DNA from: Chloroflexota bacterium
GTDB lineage: Bacteria; Chloroflexota; Ktedonobacteria; Ktedonobacterales; Ktedonobacteraceae
NCBI GenBank assembly: GCA_902812455.1
Contig: CADDZH010000007.1
Span: 1-64,000, forward strand
DNA: 64,000 nucleotides
Direction of reading: 5' to 3'
Positions 8,414 through 17,375 of the stretch are shown here, piece by piece. The notes under the pieces are model-generated. The model did no database searches and had not been told where the DNA came from. It saw only the letters and a list, made by a program, of their open reading frames with translations. How positions within the stretch are numbered: position 1 is the first letter of the stretch; every line of letters starts with the position of its first letter. Both the position numbers and the translations under genes were made by a program.

Positions 8414-9217
8414 TCACTGCCTGAACTTACACGTTGTAACGCCACCATCGTAATCGTAATCACAACTTATTAAGGTACCACCAGGTTGCTGTTGAGAAGG
8501 CGCAATGAGCCAATACATTTGCGGCGGGTTTGTGGGATACGTGCTCCCAGCCCAAGTCTGAAGTTTCCAGCTATCAAAGGTCGACTCTCTCCACGAACTA
8601 TTGGCCCAATACCCGCCAAATACCCGATGTTCGCCTGGATAATTCGGAGTCCATTTCAGATGCTCTTTATACTCGATAGTGTTCCAGGCTGGTGGAGCCT
8701 TTCCTCCATCATACACAGAGCACTTCCCTTGGCACTTCAGGTTTGATCCAGACGGCGCATTGAAGTTGTTAAACTCAAGCCCGTCATTGCTGCTATTGTC
8801 CTGGATGGAGAAGCCAACCGAATGGTTGATACTCGGATCGCTTTCGCTTAATGGAAAGCACCAGTTCCCGACGCCCGACCAATAAAGGAATTCAAAGTAT
8901 CCGACGGCGTGGCATTGGTAGCAGTTATAGCCGCTGGCGCACTTCTCGATGCCAAAGTCAGCCACGGTGCCATTGCTACTCTGGAGCAAGATATGTCTCT
9001 CAAACCCCTCACCGTACGCTAAATAGGGGTTATCCAGATAAAATTCGACAGATACTCCCCAGGTCGGTCCGGGCCAGGTCTGTACTGCGGTTTGATCGTA
9101 GGTAGCGTCTGGAAGACTTGGAGCACTGGGTTGCAAGGTGCGAGCGAATGCCGGTGTAGCGGCAACAGACAACAGCAGCATGAAGAGAACAACGGGTACG
9201 AAAATCAATCTTCGCAT
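8414..9217 (-). CDS. Secreted protein of unknown function, paralogue 2
   Basis: It encodes 267 residues with a signal peptide (MRRLIFVPVVLFMLLLSVAATPAFA). The mature part has several Cys and many aromatic residues (CASGYNCYQC, YWSGVGNWCFP) and ends in PPQMYWLIAPSQQQPGGTL, the same closing motif as the downstream paralogue. A strong AAAGGAGG precedes the ATG. The shared C-terminus with divergent N-terminal halves suggests a secretion, anchoring or wall-binding tail joined to variable domains. Function unknown. Confidence 0.75.
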   Translation of the reverse strand: MRRLIFVPVVLFMLLLSVAATPAFARTLQPSAPSLPDATYDQTAVQTWPGPTWGVSVEFYLDNPYLAYGEGFERHILLQSSNGTVADFGIEKCASGYNCYQCHAVGYFEFLYWSGVGNWCFPLSESDPSINHSVGFSIQDNSSNDGLEFNNFNAPSGSNLKCQGKCSVYDGGKAPPAWNTIEYKEHLKWTPNYPGEHRVFGGYWANSSWRESTFDSWKLQTWAGSTYPTNPPQMYWLIAPSQQQPGGTLISCDYDYDGGVTTCKFRQ

Positions 9218-9637
9218 GGGGCCTCCTTTTCAGTCAAGCAATCAAGCAACGAGTGTTTCAAGTCCTTATAATGCTGCACCTCAGAGAGGAGCATGAACAA
9301 GTGCCAGGACTAGGCAGGTGACAACCAGGCAAGATGGTCAGGAACTGGTGCTTTCAAGCCCATGTTTCAAGCTGATCCTGGCACGTTCTATAATGAAGAA
9401 CATCACCAAGGACGTGCCCGCGAGGACGACCATGAATCTTGCTATTTCTCCTGTACCTCTCTGCCATCATCTCCCGTCGGCTTGTCATAGGGCATCTTTC
9501 GCGCGTTTCGGGTCCACCAAAAAGCCCTGTCTCACCTCAAAAGTATACTTGACTGAGCAGAAGAAATATTACATCATGTATTCCAGCATTTACCCCATGT
9601 ATACCATCTGCAGACAGTATGTGGAGGATACCTATGT
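9218..9637. other. Divergent intergenic region
   Basis: About 420 bases between the secreted-protein genes (minus) and the STAND regulator gene (plus). It is A+T-richer toward the right end. It should hold promoters for both directions, but I see no convincing palindrome or RNA. A 107-codon frame here lacks a ribosome-binding site and coding character. Confidence 0.4.
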
Positions 9638-12562
9638 ATGACCAGGAAGGTGCGGATGCGCCTGATCGAGGCGCGCAAACGACGCGGGTGGTCGCAGCAA
9701 GAGGTGGCCGCTCGCCTGGGAACGATCCAGCATAATGTCAGCCGGTGGGAACTGGGGCTGACCACTCCGACCCACTATTTCCGTCGCCAACTGAGCAAAC
9801 TCTTCGGCCAGAGCATGGAGGAGTTAGAGTTGCTCGTCTCTGATCTCCCAGCAGAGGGAGGAGGCACGCACGGGAGTGAGGGGCCAGTCGTGACGGTGAC
9901 GGTAGATGTGCCCAGGCAGATGGCTCCCCAGCCATCAGAACAAGCGCCCTTGCAGGTCTGGCATGTCCCCTTGCGCCGCAATCCCTTCTTTACCGGGCGA
10001 GAAGCAATGCTGTGGCGGCTACAGGAGGTGTTGGAGCCGCCCTGTGAGGCCATCGCTCGCGCTCCATCCGTTGCCCTCACCGGCCTGCCAGGGATCGGCA
10101 AAACCCAGATTGCGCTGGAGTATGCCTATCGCGCGGCCCTGCACTATAGCGCCGTCTTGTGGGTGAGCGCCGAAACATCCGAGACGCTGCTCACCAGTTT
10201 CGTATCCATCGCCGCCGTTCTCACTCTGCCTGAACGACAGGAGCCGGATCAGCGCAAGTTGGTCCAGGCCGTCATGCACTGGTTAAACAATCATGATGGC
10301 TGGCTCCTGATCTATGATAATGTAGAGGATCTCGGTTTGCTCACTTCATATCTGCCCACCACGCGCACCGGTTCCATCCTCATCACGACCCGCCTGCACG
10401 CCCTGGGAGGCATCGCCGAGCCGCTCTTCATTGACCCCATGACCCCAGAGGAAGGTCTGGACTTCCTCTTGCGGCGTACCAGACTCCTAGGGCCTGGTCG
10501 CTCGCTTGCGCAACTCTCACCTGCTGAGGTGCAAGCGGCGCGGGCAATTGTGGACGCGATGGATGGCCTGCCTCTGGCGCTCGATCAGGCGGGAGCCTAC
10601 ATCGAAGAAACGGGATGTCATTTCACTGACTACCTGGCTGGCTATCGTGAGCGACGCGCCTTGCTGCTGGCTCGCCGTGGGGAGGCGGATAGCGGCCATC
10701 CCGCGCCGGTTACCACGACCTTCGCCCTGGCTCTCGAAACCGTGACACACACGAGTCCTGCCGCTGCTGATCTGCTGCGGCTCTGTGCCTTCCTCCATCC
10801 TGGCGCCATCCCCGAAGAACTGTTTACCGAGGGGGCATCCGCTCTTGGCCCGGAACTCCAGGCGGTGGGTTCAGACGCCTTTACCCTGAATACCGCGCTG
10901 TCTATCCTGCGGAGATACTCGCTGATAGAGCGCCACTCCGAGACAAAAACGATCCACATGCATCGCCTTGTCCAGCAGGTCGTGCGCGACAAGATGGATG
11001 AGCAGGCGCGCCGGGGCTTCGCCGAGCGGCTGGTGCAGGCACTCAACCGGGCTTTCCCTGAGTCGCAGGAGCCCGAGGCCTGGCCGCGCTGCCAGCGCTA
11101 CCTGCCTCATGTGCTGGCCTGCCAGGACCTGATTGCGGAGTTCCCGGTGCCATGGGAAGCCGCCTCCGGCCTCCTTTCCCGGGCAGGGATCTATCTCACG
11201 CAGCGCAGGCAACACGAGCAAGCAGAATCGCTGCTCGTGCAAGCGTATCAGATACGCCTCGAGTGCGCCGGGCCGGATCATCCGGAGAGCGCGGCCAGCC
11301 TGCACCAGGGCAAGCATGCACAGGCAGCACAGTTCTTGCAGCAAGCACTCTCGCTGCGAGAACAGCACTTTCCCGCCGATCATCCCGCCGTGCTGGAAAG
11401 TGCCTTGTGCCTGGCCACCACCTACCAGGAACAGGGACACTATCGCGAGGCAGCCAACCTCTTTCGCCGCCTGCTGGCAGTGAGCGAACAGGCCTATGGT
11501 CCCCTGCACCTCAAAGTGGCCGAGGTGCTGCATCGCATGGCCGCCGTCTTGCGCCAACTCGGGAGCTATGATGAGGCGCTCTCGTGCCTTTTGCGTGCCC
11601 TGAGCATCTTTGAGCAAACGCGAGGAACCCTGTGTGAAGATGTGGCCTTCTGCCATGAACAGTTGGGGCTCCTCTTGCGCGATTGCAATCAGGACGAAGC
11701 GGCCCTGCAGCATTTTCAGCGCAGCCTGTGTATCCGGGAAGACCTCTACGGGCCAGATGAAGTCAGAACGGCGCGCAGCCTCTATGTGCTGGGATCGCAC
11801 TACCGGAAGGTAGGGCGCTACGACGAGGCTTTTCCTCTGCTCACCCGGGCGCTCTCCATCCGGCAGAGGGTGCTTGGCCCGACCCATGTGATGACCGCTG
11901 TCAGTCTAGAGGGCTTAGGCCTCTATCATCTTGATCAAGGTGAATGGAGCGAGGCACAATCTCTTTTGCAACAGTCGCTCTCGCTCCTGGAGCAGGAACT
12001 GGGGATATCTCATCCCGAAGTGGGAAAAGCGACGTTCTACCTGGCGAGAGTGTATGCCGCGCAGGGACACTACGCCCAGGCGGAACCGCTCTACCAGCGG
12101 GCCCTTGCGACGCTGGAGCAGGCGCTGGGGGAAGACCATCCCGCGCTCGTCACGTACTGGCAAGGCTATGCTGAGCTGCTGCGGCAGACCCATCACCCCC
12201 GGCAGGCAGCGGTCTACGAGTCACGGGTGAGAAAGATATTGGGAACACACGCCGGGCGGTTTTCGAGCAGAACAACTGGCAGGAGCGAGAAGAACGCGGA
12301 CGGTAGTCCCTCCTTTGCAGCCTTTCTCGCAGAATGCTGTGAGATGGATGCCCAGGCACAGAGCCGGTCAGCCGACCTCTGGCGAGCCTATAAGCGCTGG
12401 CGAGCGGCGCAGAAGACGGCGCAGCCGCTCTCCCGGCGAGCCTTTGCGCAGCAGCTTGCGCTCCATGGCTGCCAGGCCGTGCGCACCAAAAACAGCCGCC
12501 TCTGGCTCGGTATTGCGCTCGCGCCAGGCTGGAGAGATCAGCAAGGTGACGCAAACGCGTGA
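9638..12562 (+). CDS. HTH-STAND (NB-ARC) ATPase with TPR tail and C-terminal winged-helix-like domain
   Basis: A 974-residue signalling ATPase. An XRE-like helix-turn-helix occupies residues 1-60 (RKRRGWSQQEVAARLG, NVSRWELG). An NB-ARC module follows, with FTGREAML, Walker A GLPGIGKT at ~149-156, Walker B-like WLLIYDNVEDL, GSILITTR and GLPLALDQAG. About ten TPRs of the NPHP3/kinesin-light-chain type (~500-870) follow. The last ~90 residues (SADLWRAYKRWRAAQ, LSRRAFAQQLALHGC, SRLWLGIALAPG) resemble the winged-helix tail of D5/P4-type primase-helicases, an unusual addition. GGAGG lies 10 bases before the ATG. Such proteins are typically ligand-triggered transcription regulators or defence sensors. 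Here the HTH and a possible second DNA-binding tail favour regulation. Target unknown. Confidence 0.85.
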   Translation: MTRKVRMRLIEARKRRGWSQQEVAARLGTIQHNVSRWELGLTTPTHYFRRQLSKLFGQSMEELELLVSDLPAEGGGTHGSEGPVVTVTVDVPRQMAPQPSEQAPLQVWHVPLRRNPFFTGREAMLWRLQEVLEPPCEAIARAPSVALTGLPGIGKTQIALEYAYRAALHYSAVLWVSAETSETLLTSFVSIAAVLTLPERQEPDQRKLVQAVMHWLNNHDGWLLIYDNVEDLGLLTSYLPTTRTGSILITTRLHALGGIAEPLFIDPMTPEEGLDFLLRRTRLLGPGRSLAQLSPAEVQAARAIVDAMDGLPLALDQAGAYIEETGCHFTDYLAGYRERRALLLARRGEADSGHPAPVTTTFALALETVTHTSPAAADLLRLCAFLHPGAIPEELFTEGASALGPELQAVGSDAFTLNTALSILRRYSLIERHSETKTIHMHRLVQQVVRDKMDEQARRGFAERLVQALNRAFPESQEPEAWPRCQRYLPHVLACQDLIAEFPVPWEAASGLLSRAGIYLTQRRQHEQAESLLVQAYQIRLECAGPDHPESAASLHQGKHAQAAQFLQQALSLREQHFPADHPAVLESALCLATTYQEQGHYREAANLFRRLLAVSEQAYGPLHLKVAEVLHRMAAVLRQLGSYDEALSCLLRALSIFEQTRGTLCEDVAFCHEQLGLLLRDCNQDEAALQHFQRSLCIREDLYGPDEVRTARSLYVLGSHYRKVGRYDEAFPLLTRALSIRQRVLGPTHVMTAVSLEGLGLYHLDQGEWSEAQSLLQQSLSLLEQELGISHPEVGKATFYLARVYAAQGHYAQAEPLYQRALATLEQALGEDHPALVTYWQGYAELLRQTHHPRQAAVYESRVRKILGTHAGRFSSRTTGRSEKNADGSPSFAAFLAECCEMDAQAQSRSADLWRAYKRWRAAQKTAQPLSRRAFAQQLALHGCQAVRTKNSRLWLGIALAPGWRDQQGDANA

Positions 12563-12573
12563 GGAATGTGCAT

Positions 12574-12593
12574 ACGATCAGCATGCTGATCGT
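12574..12593. promoter_or_regulatory. 20-bp perfect palindrome downstream of the STAND gene
   Basis: ACGATCAGCATGCTGATCGT is identical to its reverse complement and starts 12 bases after the STAND gene stop. With no loop it is a poor terminator but a good shape for a dimeric DNA-binding site. A second, short inverted repeat (CGCCTCT/AGAGGCG, 12636-12657) follows. Its role is inferred only. Confidence 0.4.
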
Positions 12594-12845
12594 GTCACCC
12601 ACCTTCGATCTGGTGTCATCTATGGAGAACAAGGCCGCCTCTAGAGGGAGAGAGGCGACCAGGTGCCGTTCTTAGAAGCACGCGGCGTGATAGAATGGCT
12701 TATCGTGAGGCTATCGAGAAGGAGCACGCATCGCCCCAGCCCCTGCTTTCGTATAACAAGCGAAACAGAAAGGAAAAGAGATGAACGGATGGCTGTATTT
12801 GCTTGCCTGCAGACCGCAGGACACGTTGCACAGAGGGAGGGCATG

Positions 12846-14522
12846 ATGAACCAGCGCCAGTTTCCTCCCGCATCGCCTCATGCTCCACGCCTAGCGGACT
12901 TGCTGATCCGGGCAGGAGCGATTTACTCCATCGCTCAGAATCGCGCGGTCTACCAGGCCATTGCCATCCGTGATGAATGGATTGTGGCGGTCTCGCCGGA
13001 CCCGCATGGCCTGGACGGGTTGATCGGCGCCGAGACCCGCGTCCTCAATGCCCCGGATGTGACCATCCTGCCGGCTTTCGAGGATACCCATAACCATCTG
13101 ATTTTCGCAGCCCAGAATATGGGCCTGGTTCCTGTTGACCGGGCCCAGACCCTCGGCGAATTTATCGACCTGATCAGGCAACATGCAGCCCACACTCCTC
13201 CAGGCGCCTGGATCCAGACCTCTGCTGCCTGGCATGAGGTCAACCTGGCCGAGGGACGCCTGCCCACCGCGCCTGAACTCGATGAGGCCACACGGGAGCA
13301 TCCCGTGCTGGTCAGGCGTGGGGGACATGTGGTCGTCGCCAACTCCCTGGCGCTCAACCTCGGGGGCATCACGCGGGAGACTCCTGACCCGCAGGGAGGC
13401 ACCATCGTGCGTTTCCCCGATGGCACCCCGACCGGCGTCCTCATTGAGCCCCCGGCTTACGCACCCGTCATCGCACTGGTGCCGCCGATAACGCCTGAAC
13501 AGATGATGGAGGGATTGAGACTCGCCTGCCGGGAGTACAACGCCTACGGCATCGGCACCGTCCGTGACCCGATGGTGATGCGTGACCAACTGCCGGTCTA
13601 CCAGGCGCTGTGGGAACAGGGCGAGTTGACCGTCCGCAGCCGGCTCATGCTCGCGCCACTGGCCGACACGCTTGCAGAACGGATGGCGATCATTGAGGGC
13701 TTTGGGTTCCATAGCGGCTTTGGCGACGATTTCCTCAAGCTGTGGGGACTCAAGTTCGTTCTGGATGGCGGAGCGGAAGGAGGTGCGCTCGACGAGCCCT
13801 ACGTGAATAATCCGGGCTATCGCGGGCACTTGCTCTGGAACCCTGATGACCTCCTCACCCTGATCACCTTCGCGGTACGCCGGGGTTGGAAGATCGGCAC
13901 CCATGCCATCGGTGATCGTGCCGTGCGCACGCTGCTGAATGTGTACGAGCAGGTCATCCAGGAGAATCCTGGTCTGGGCCCGGGCACCCTGGTGCTTGAG
14001 CATGGCTTCCTGGCGGATGCCAGGCAGCGAGCGCGCGCCATCCGGCTTGGGATTCCGGTGACGGTCCAGCATCCGCTGCTGTACACCCTGGGGTCGGTGC
14101 TCCTGGAAGGATGGGGCGAGCAGCGCACCCGTGAGATCATGCCTGTGCGGGCCTGGCTCGACGAAGGAGGCTCGCTCTCCGCCGGAACTGACCACCCGGT
14201 CAGTTCGTTCAACCCGGGGCTTGCGCTGTGGGGCATGGTCACCAGGGGCACGTTGAAAGCGGGCATCCAGGGGCCTGAATATGCCATCGACCAGTATACG
14301 GCGGTGCAGTTGTACACCGTTGCTGGTGCCCAGCTCAACGGCGAGAGCCATCGACGTGGCACACTCGAGCCAGGCAGGCTTGCTGACCTGGTGGCTTTCC
14401 GCTCGGACCCGATCACCTGTCCCATCGATAACCTGCCGGAGCTAGCGCCCATCTTCACGATGGTGGGAGGTCGAGCCGCCTACGATCCCGAGGCCCTCAT
14501 CGGGAAGGCTCCTTCCCCATAA
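12846..14522 (+). CDS. Amidohydrolase family 3 (YtcJ-like) metal-dependent hydrolase
   Basis: A cytosolic amidohydrolase of about 558 residues. The early metal site reads FEDTHNHL, where HxH is replaced by HNH as in YtcJ relatives. Other family marks are VRRGGHVVVANSLALNLGGI, the LDGGAEGG segment, HAIGDRAVRTLLNVYE, LEHGFLADA, TVQHPLLY, SAGTDHPV and a closing LEPGRLADLVAF. Several in-frame starts exist: 12663 and 12789 (after AAAGGAAAAGAG), and 12843/12846. I prefer 12846 because GGAGG lies 5 bases before it and the conserved domain begins soon after. The substrate cannot be read from sequence. Neighbours give no pathway context. Confidence 0.8.
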   Translation: MNQRQFPPASPHAPRLADLLIRAGAIYSIAQNRAVYQAIAIRDEWIVAVSPDPHGLDGLIGAETRVLNAPDVTILPAFEDTHNHLIFAAQNMGLVPVDRAQTLGEFIDLIRQHAAHTPPGAWIQTSAAWHEVNLAEGRLPTAPELDEATREHPVLVRRGGHVVVANSLALNLGGITRETPDPQGGTIVRFPDGTPTGVLIEPPAYAPVIALVPPITPEQMMEGLRLACREYNAYGIGTVRDPMVMRDQLPVYQALWEQGELTVRSRLMLAPLADTLAERMAIIEGFGFHSGFGDDFLKLWGLKFVLDGGAEGGALDEPYVNNPGYRGHLLWNPDDLLTLITFAVRRGWKIGTHAIGDRAVRTLLNVYEQVIQENPGLGPGTLVLEHGFLADARQRARAIRLGIPVTVQHPLLYTLGSVLLEGWGEQRTREIMPVRAWLDEGGSLSAGTDHPVSSFNPGLALWGMVTRGTLKAGIQGPEYAIDQYTAVQLYTVAGAQLNGESHRRGTLEPGRLADLVAFRSDPITCPIDNLPELAPIFTMVGGRAAYDPEALIGKAPSP

Positions 14523-14582
14523 GCATATCCTGCGTGCTCCATGCGTAGGGCTAACGAGATGAAAGGATAGGTTTACAATTAG

Positions 14583-15641
14583 GGCGTGTCCGAAAAGGCT
14601 TCCCAGGCCGATTACCATATGATGTGAGAAGGAAGAAAAACCTGTGATTAAGATAGAGGAGAGTTACCATCAACAGGAGGGCACAGAGGTGCCCAGAAGG
14701 GGTGGGAAGGTGATGGAAGTGTATCCTTCTGATCTCTCCGACAAAGAATGGGCCATGCTGGAACCGCTGATTCCGCCTGGCAAGCCAGATGGACGACCAC
14801 GAGAGGTAAATATGCGCGCCGTGCTCAATGGCATTTTTTATGTGCTGCGCAGTGGGTGTGCCTGGCGCATGCTGCCGCGCGATTATCCGCCACGTTCCAC
14901 CGTCTACGGCTACTTCGCGCAGTTTCGTGATGAGGGAGGATGCCGAGCGCATTCTGACCATGTTACGGGACCGCTGCCACCTTCAGGCGGGACGTGAAGC
15001 CACTCCTAGGGCAGGGATCATCGACAGCCAATCTGTCAAAGCCACCGAACGGGGCGGGCCTCGCGGCTATAATGGCGGCAAGAAGCTCTCTGGCCGGAAA
15101 AGGCACGTCCTGGTGGATACGACTGGGCTGGTGCTCAAAGCGGTCGTCTATGCGGCCAATATTCCGGATCGCGAAGGCGTCCCTCTCCTGCTTTCGCCGA
15201 TCAAAGGGGTGTTTCGCCGAATGAACAAGGTCTGGGTGGATCAAGGCTATACCGGCAAAGGGCGAGAGCGGATCGAACAAGAGATGGGATGTCAGGTTGA
15301 GGTCGTTCGGCATCCGTGACGGGCACGTGGGAAGTCGGGTACCGCATGGGGATCTCAACGAGGTGAGCACGGTGTGGTTCAGCTATGAGCGGATCAAGCC
15401 CCTCCGAACGGGCTTCCGCGGGCCATTGCTTAGAAGATGGGTCGGAGAGCGAACGTTTGCCTGGATCGGCAGGCATCGACGGATGAGCAAGGATTATGCG
15501 TATCTAGCGAGGAGCAGTGAGAGTATGATCTATCTCACGATGATTCGGCTCATGCTGAAACGGCTTGCCAGGGTGGCTGAAACAGTCAGAGCGAAAGCGA
15601 GGCAAGCTCGAGCCGCTTGAGCAACCCTTTCGGACACCCTC
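14583..15641 (+). mobile_element. Decayed IS5-family (IS427-like) insertion sequence
   Basis: About 1.06 kb bounded by imperfect inverted repeats sharing GTGTCCGAAA (left from 14586, right at 15628-15637 in reverse complement). TAG flanks both sides (14580-14582 and 15642-15644), a candidate target duplication typical of this group. The transposase inside is split over three frames. The ends differ by a base or two, so exact borders are uncertain. Confidence 0.7.
14713..15620 (+). pseudogene. IS5-type transposase, frameshifted
   Basis: The protein is recognisable in pieces: an N-terminal part (YPSDLSDKEWAMLEPLIPP, GCAWRMLPRDYPPRSTVYGYF) in one frame to about 14940, a central DDE part ([47 protein letters not shown]) in the next frame to 15319, and the C-terminal part ([22 protein letters not shown]) in the third. 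IS427-group elements can use one programmed frameshift, but the second shift also removes conserved spacing before [11 protein letters not shown]. The gene therefore looks dead rather than regulated. Confidence 0.8.
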
Positions 15642-15755
15642 TAGGCTGAATTATACCCTTGAATCAAACAGTTCTTTTTCTGCATCTCGTTCTTTACGAG
15701 ACAAATCTGAATTGTAAAATACTACAACCGAAGTATGCCATCCGAACCACAGATG

Positions 15756-15764
15756 TGTTATAAT
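15756..15764 (+). promoter_or_regulatory. Extended -10 promoter (TGTTATAAT)
   Basis: A consensus TATAAT with the TG extension lies 57 bases upstream of the first Nudix-paralogue ATG, in an A+T-rich stretch just right of the dead IS. No good -35 hexamer is seen, which is acceptable for extended -10 promoters. It is the most likely start of transcription for the following island. Confidence 0.5.
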
Positions 15765-15820
15765 CGTATTAATGCTCACCTTAATCTGAAAACTGCTTTT
15801 ACGAAAGAAACGGTCACTAT

Positions 15821-16507
15821 ATGAGCAGACTAGCAGCGTATCTTGCATTTGCTGAGGCCCATCCCGAGCAATTCGTAAATCCGCCTGAGGGGGGATTTAC
15901 GATCCTCCTGGAGGAAGCAGAGATTCGGGAGGCTGAAGCGTCTATGGCCCAGAAGCTACAAGCCAAAGGGCTACCTGTGGAATGGTCACAAGTAGGCATT
16001 GTCTACCAGGATCAGTATGGCATGATCCTTCGCGATGCTGTACGCTTTCCTGGCGGAGCACTAGGCACCTATATCCGGTTTATAGGGAATGTGGATAGCG
16101 GTCCAAGCGCAATTATCCTGCCTCGCTATCACGGAAATGTTCTCCTCGTTCGCCGTTTCCACCATGCAACACGCACCTGGCATCTTGAAATCCCGATAGG
16201 ACTTGGGGTAAAGGGCTTATCCGGTGAGGAAAATGCCCGCAGGGAACTCGCGGAAGCAATAGAAGCAACCGCCTCCCGTCTCGTGCGGATAGGTAAGTTG
16301 GAGGAAGGTCCAGGCTTGACCGCAGGTCCTGCTGAACTCTTCTATGCTGATATTGAATCTTATGGGGATGTAAACAAGCACGAAGGCATTAGCCAAGACT
16401 TGCAAGTGGCGGTGTCAGAATTTGAGCGCATGATGCGCGACAGCGAAATCACCGATTCGTTCACCATCATTGCTTACCTGCGTGCCAAGTTGCAGGGCCT
16501 GCTCTAA
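15821..16507 (+). CDS. Nudix-fold protein, paralogue A (catalytic box altered)
   Basis: It encodes 228 residues with the ADP-ribose-pyrophosphatase-like layout: IILPRYHGNVLLVRRFHHATRTWHLEIP before a Nudix helix. The helix reads RELAEA at residues 141-146, so one glutamate of REUxEE is alanine, and the following IEA lacks the usual Gly. Metal-dependent hydrolysis may be weak or lost. The N-terminal ~60 residues (LAAYLAFAEAHPEQFVNPPEGG) are shared with the other two paralogues here and are not part of the Nudix fold. The ribosome-binding site is poor. It may act as a binder or sensor of a nucleotide-diphosphate ligand; function unknown. Confidence 0.75.
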   Translation: MSRLAAYLAFAEAHPEQFVNPPEGGFTILLEEAEIREAEASMAQKLQAKGLPVEWSQVGIVYQDQYGMILRDAVRFPGGALGTYIRFIGNVDSGPSAIILPRYHGNVLLVRRFHHATRTWHLEIPIGLGVKGLSGEENARRELAEAIEATASRLVRIGKLEEGPGLTAGPAELFYADIESYGDVNKHEGISQDLQVAVSEFERMMRDSEITDSFTIIAYLRAKLQGLL

Positions 16508-16595
16508 TTGAGAAAGAGGCATTGGTCTTTACCAGATAGCAGTCCTGATTACCGTTAAAGTAGTCAGAAAAGCGGAATGAAAGTGGCGGTGAAGT

Positions 16596-17285
16596 ATGAG
16601 TACCCTAGCGGATTATCTTGCTTTTGCTAAAGCCCATCCGAGACTATTTGTCAACCCACCCCAAGGTGGTGGCATCACCATTCTCTTAGACGAAGAGGAG
16701 ATCCGGGCAGTTGAGCAGCAGGAGGCACAACGACTGAAAGCACAGGGGCTACCTGCTGAATGGGCACAGGTGGGCATTGCCTACCAGGATCAGTACGTCC
16801 TTCTTCTCCGTGACGCAGTGCGTTTCCCCGATGGTTCATTCGGCACCTGCATCCGTTCCGTAAACGAGGATGAAACTGCCCCCGGTGTTGTGGTTCTTCC
16901 CCTTTATCAAGGACAGGTGCTCCTTATCCGCCATTTCCGTCATGAAAAGCGTGGCTGGCAACTTGAAATTCCACAGGGATTTGGTATGCCTGGCTTGTCC
17001 AGCGAAGAAAGTATCCGCATCGAACTGAAAGAGGAAATAGATGCGACTGTCTCGCGTCTCATCCCACTCGGTCAAGTCCATCTGGATACACGCTCAGACG
17101 CAAACCGTATTGAACTCTTCTTCGCAGACATCGATTCGTATGGCGAGGTAGAGTTGCAAGAAGGGATCACCGAACTCTTGCCAACACCAGTGACAGAGGT
17201 TGAACGCATGATCCGCGAAGATGAAATTGACAATGTGTTCTTGCTTGTAACATTCGCACGTGCGAAGTTGTATGGTTTGCTTTAG
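16596..17285 (+). CDS. Nudix-fold protein, paralogue B (catalytic box altered)
   Basis: It encodes 229 residues colinear with the preceding paralogue (AKAHPRLFVNPPQGG, EWAQVGIAYQDQY, VLLIRHFRHEKRGWQLEIPQG). The Nudix helix reads IELKEEID from residue 142: the Arg of REUxEExGU is Ile and the Gly is Asp, while the three glutamates remain. Activity is doubtful but not excluded. It sits 88 bases after paralogue A and 90 bases before a large unknown gene on the same strand. Successive divergence from A suggests duplication followed by specialisation. Confidence 0.75.
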   Translation: MSTLADYLAFAKAHPRLFVNPPQGGGITILLDEEEIRAVEQQEAQRLKAQGLPAEWAQVGIAYQDQYVLLLRDAVRFPDGSFGTCIRSVNEDETAPGVVVLPLYQGQVLLIRHFRHEKRGWQLEIPQGFGMPGLSSEESIRIELKEEIDATVSRLIPLGQVHLDTRSDANRIELFFADIDSYGEVELQEGITELLPTPVTEVERMIREDEIDNVFLLVTFARAKLYGLL

Positions 17286-17375
17286 ACAGATAGAGTAGCA
17301 CTGTTTTTGGCAGCTAACTTGTTTTACTGTTTTTGATACATCAATACCTGTCAATAGCTGTGAAGGAGCATCATT

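Noticed and set aside
9318..9641. 107-codon frame upstream of the STAND gene
   Set aside because: No ribosome-binding site or recognisable protein, and its end overlaps the STAND start; it looks like chance.
12781..12846. 21-codon leader peptide overlapping the amidohydrolase start
   Set aside because: It has a fair upstream site, but competing in-frame starts at 12789 and 12846 make it unprovable from sequence.
10871..14351. Long antisense frames (338 and 486 codons) opposite the STAND and amidohydrolase genes
   Set aside because: They mirror strong, motif-bearing plus-strand genes and arise from G+C-rich codon use.
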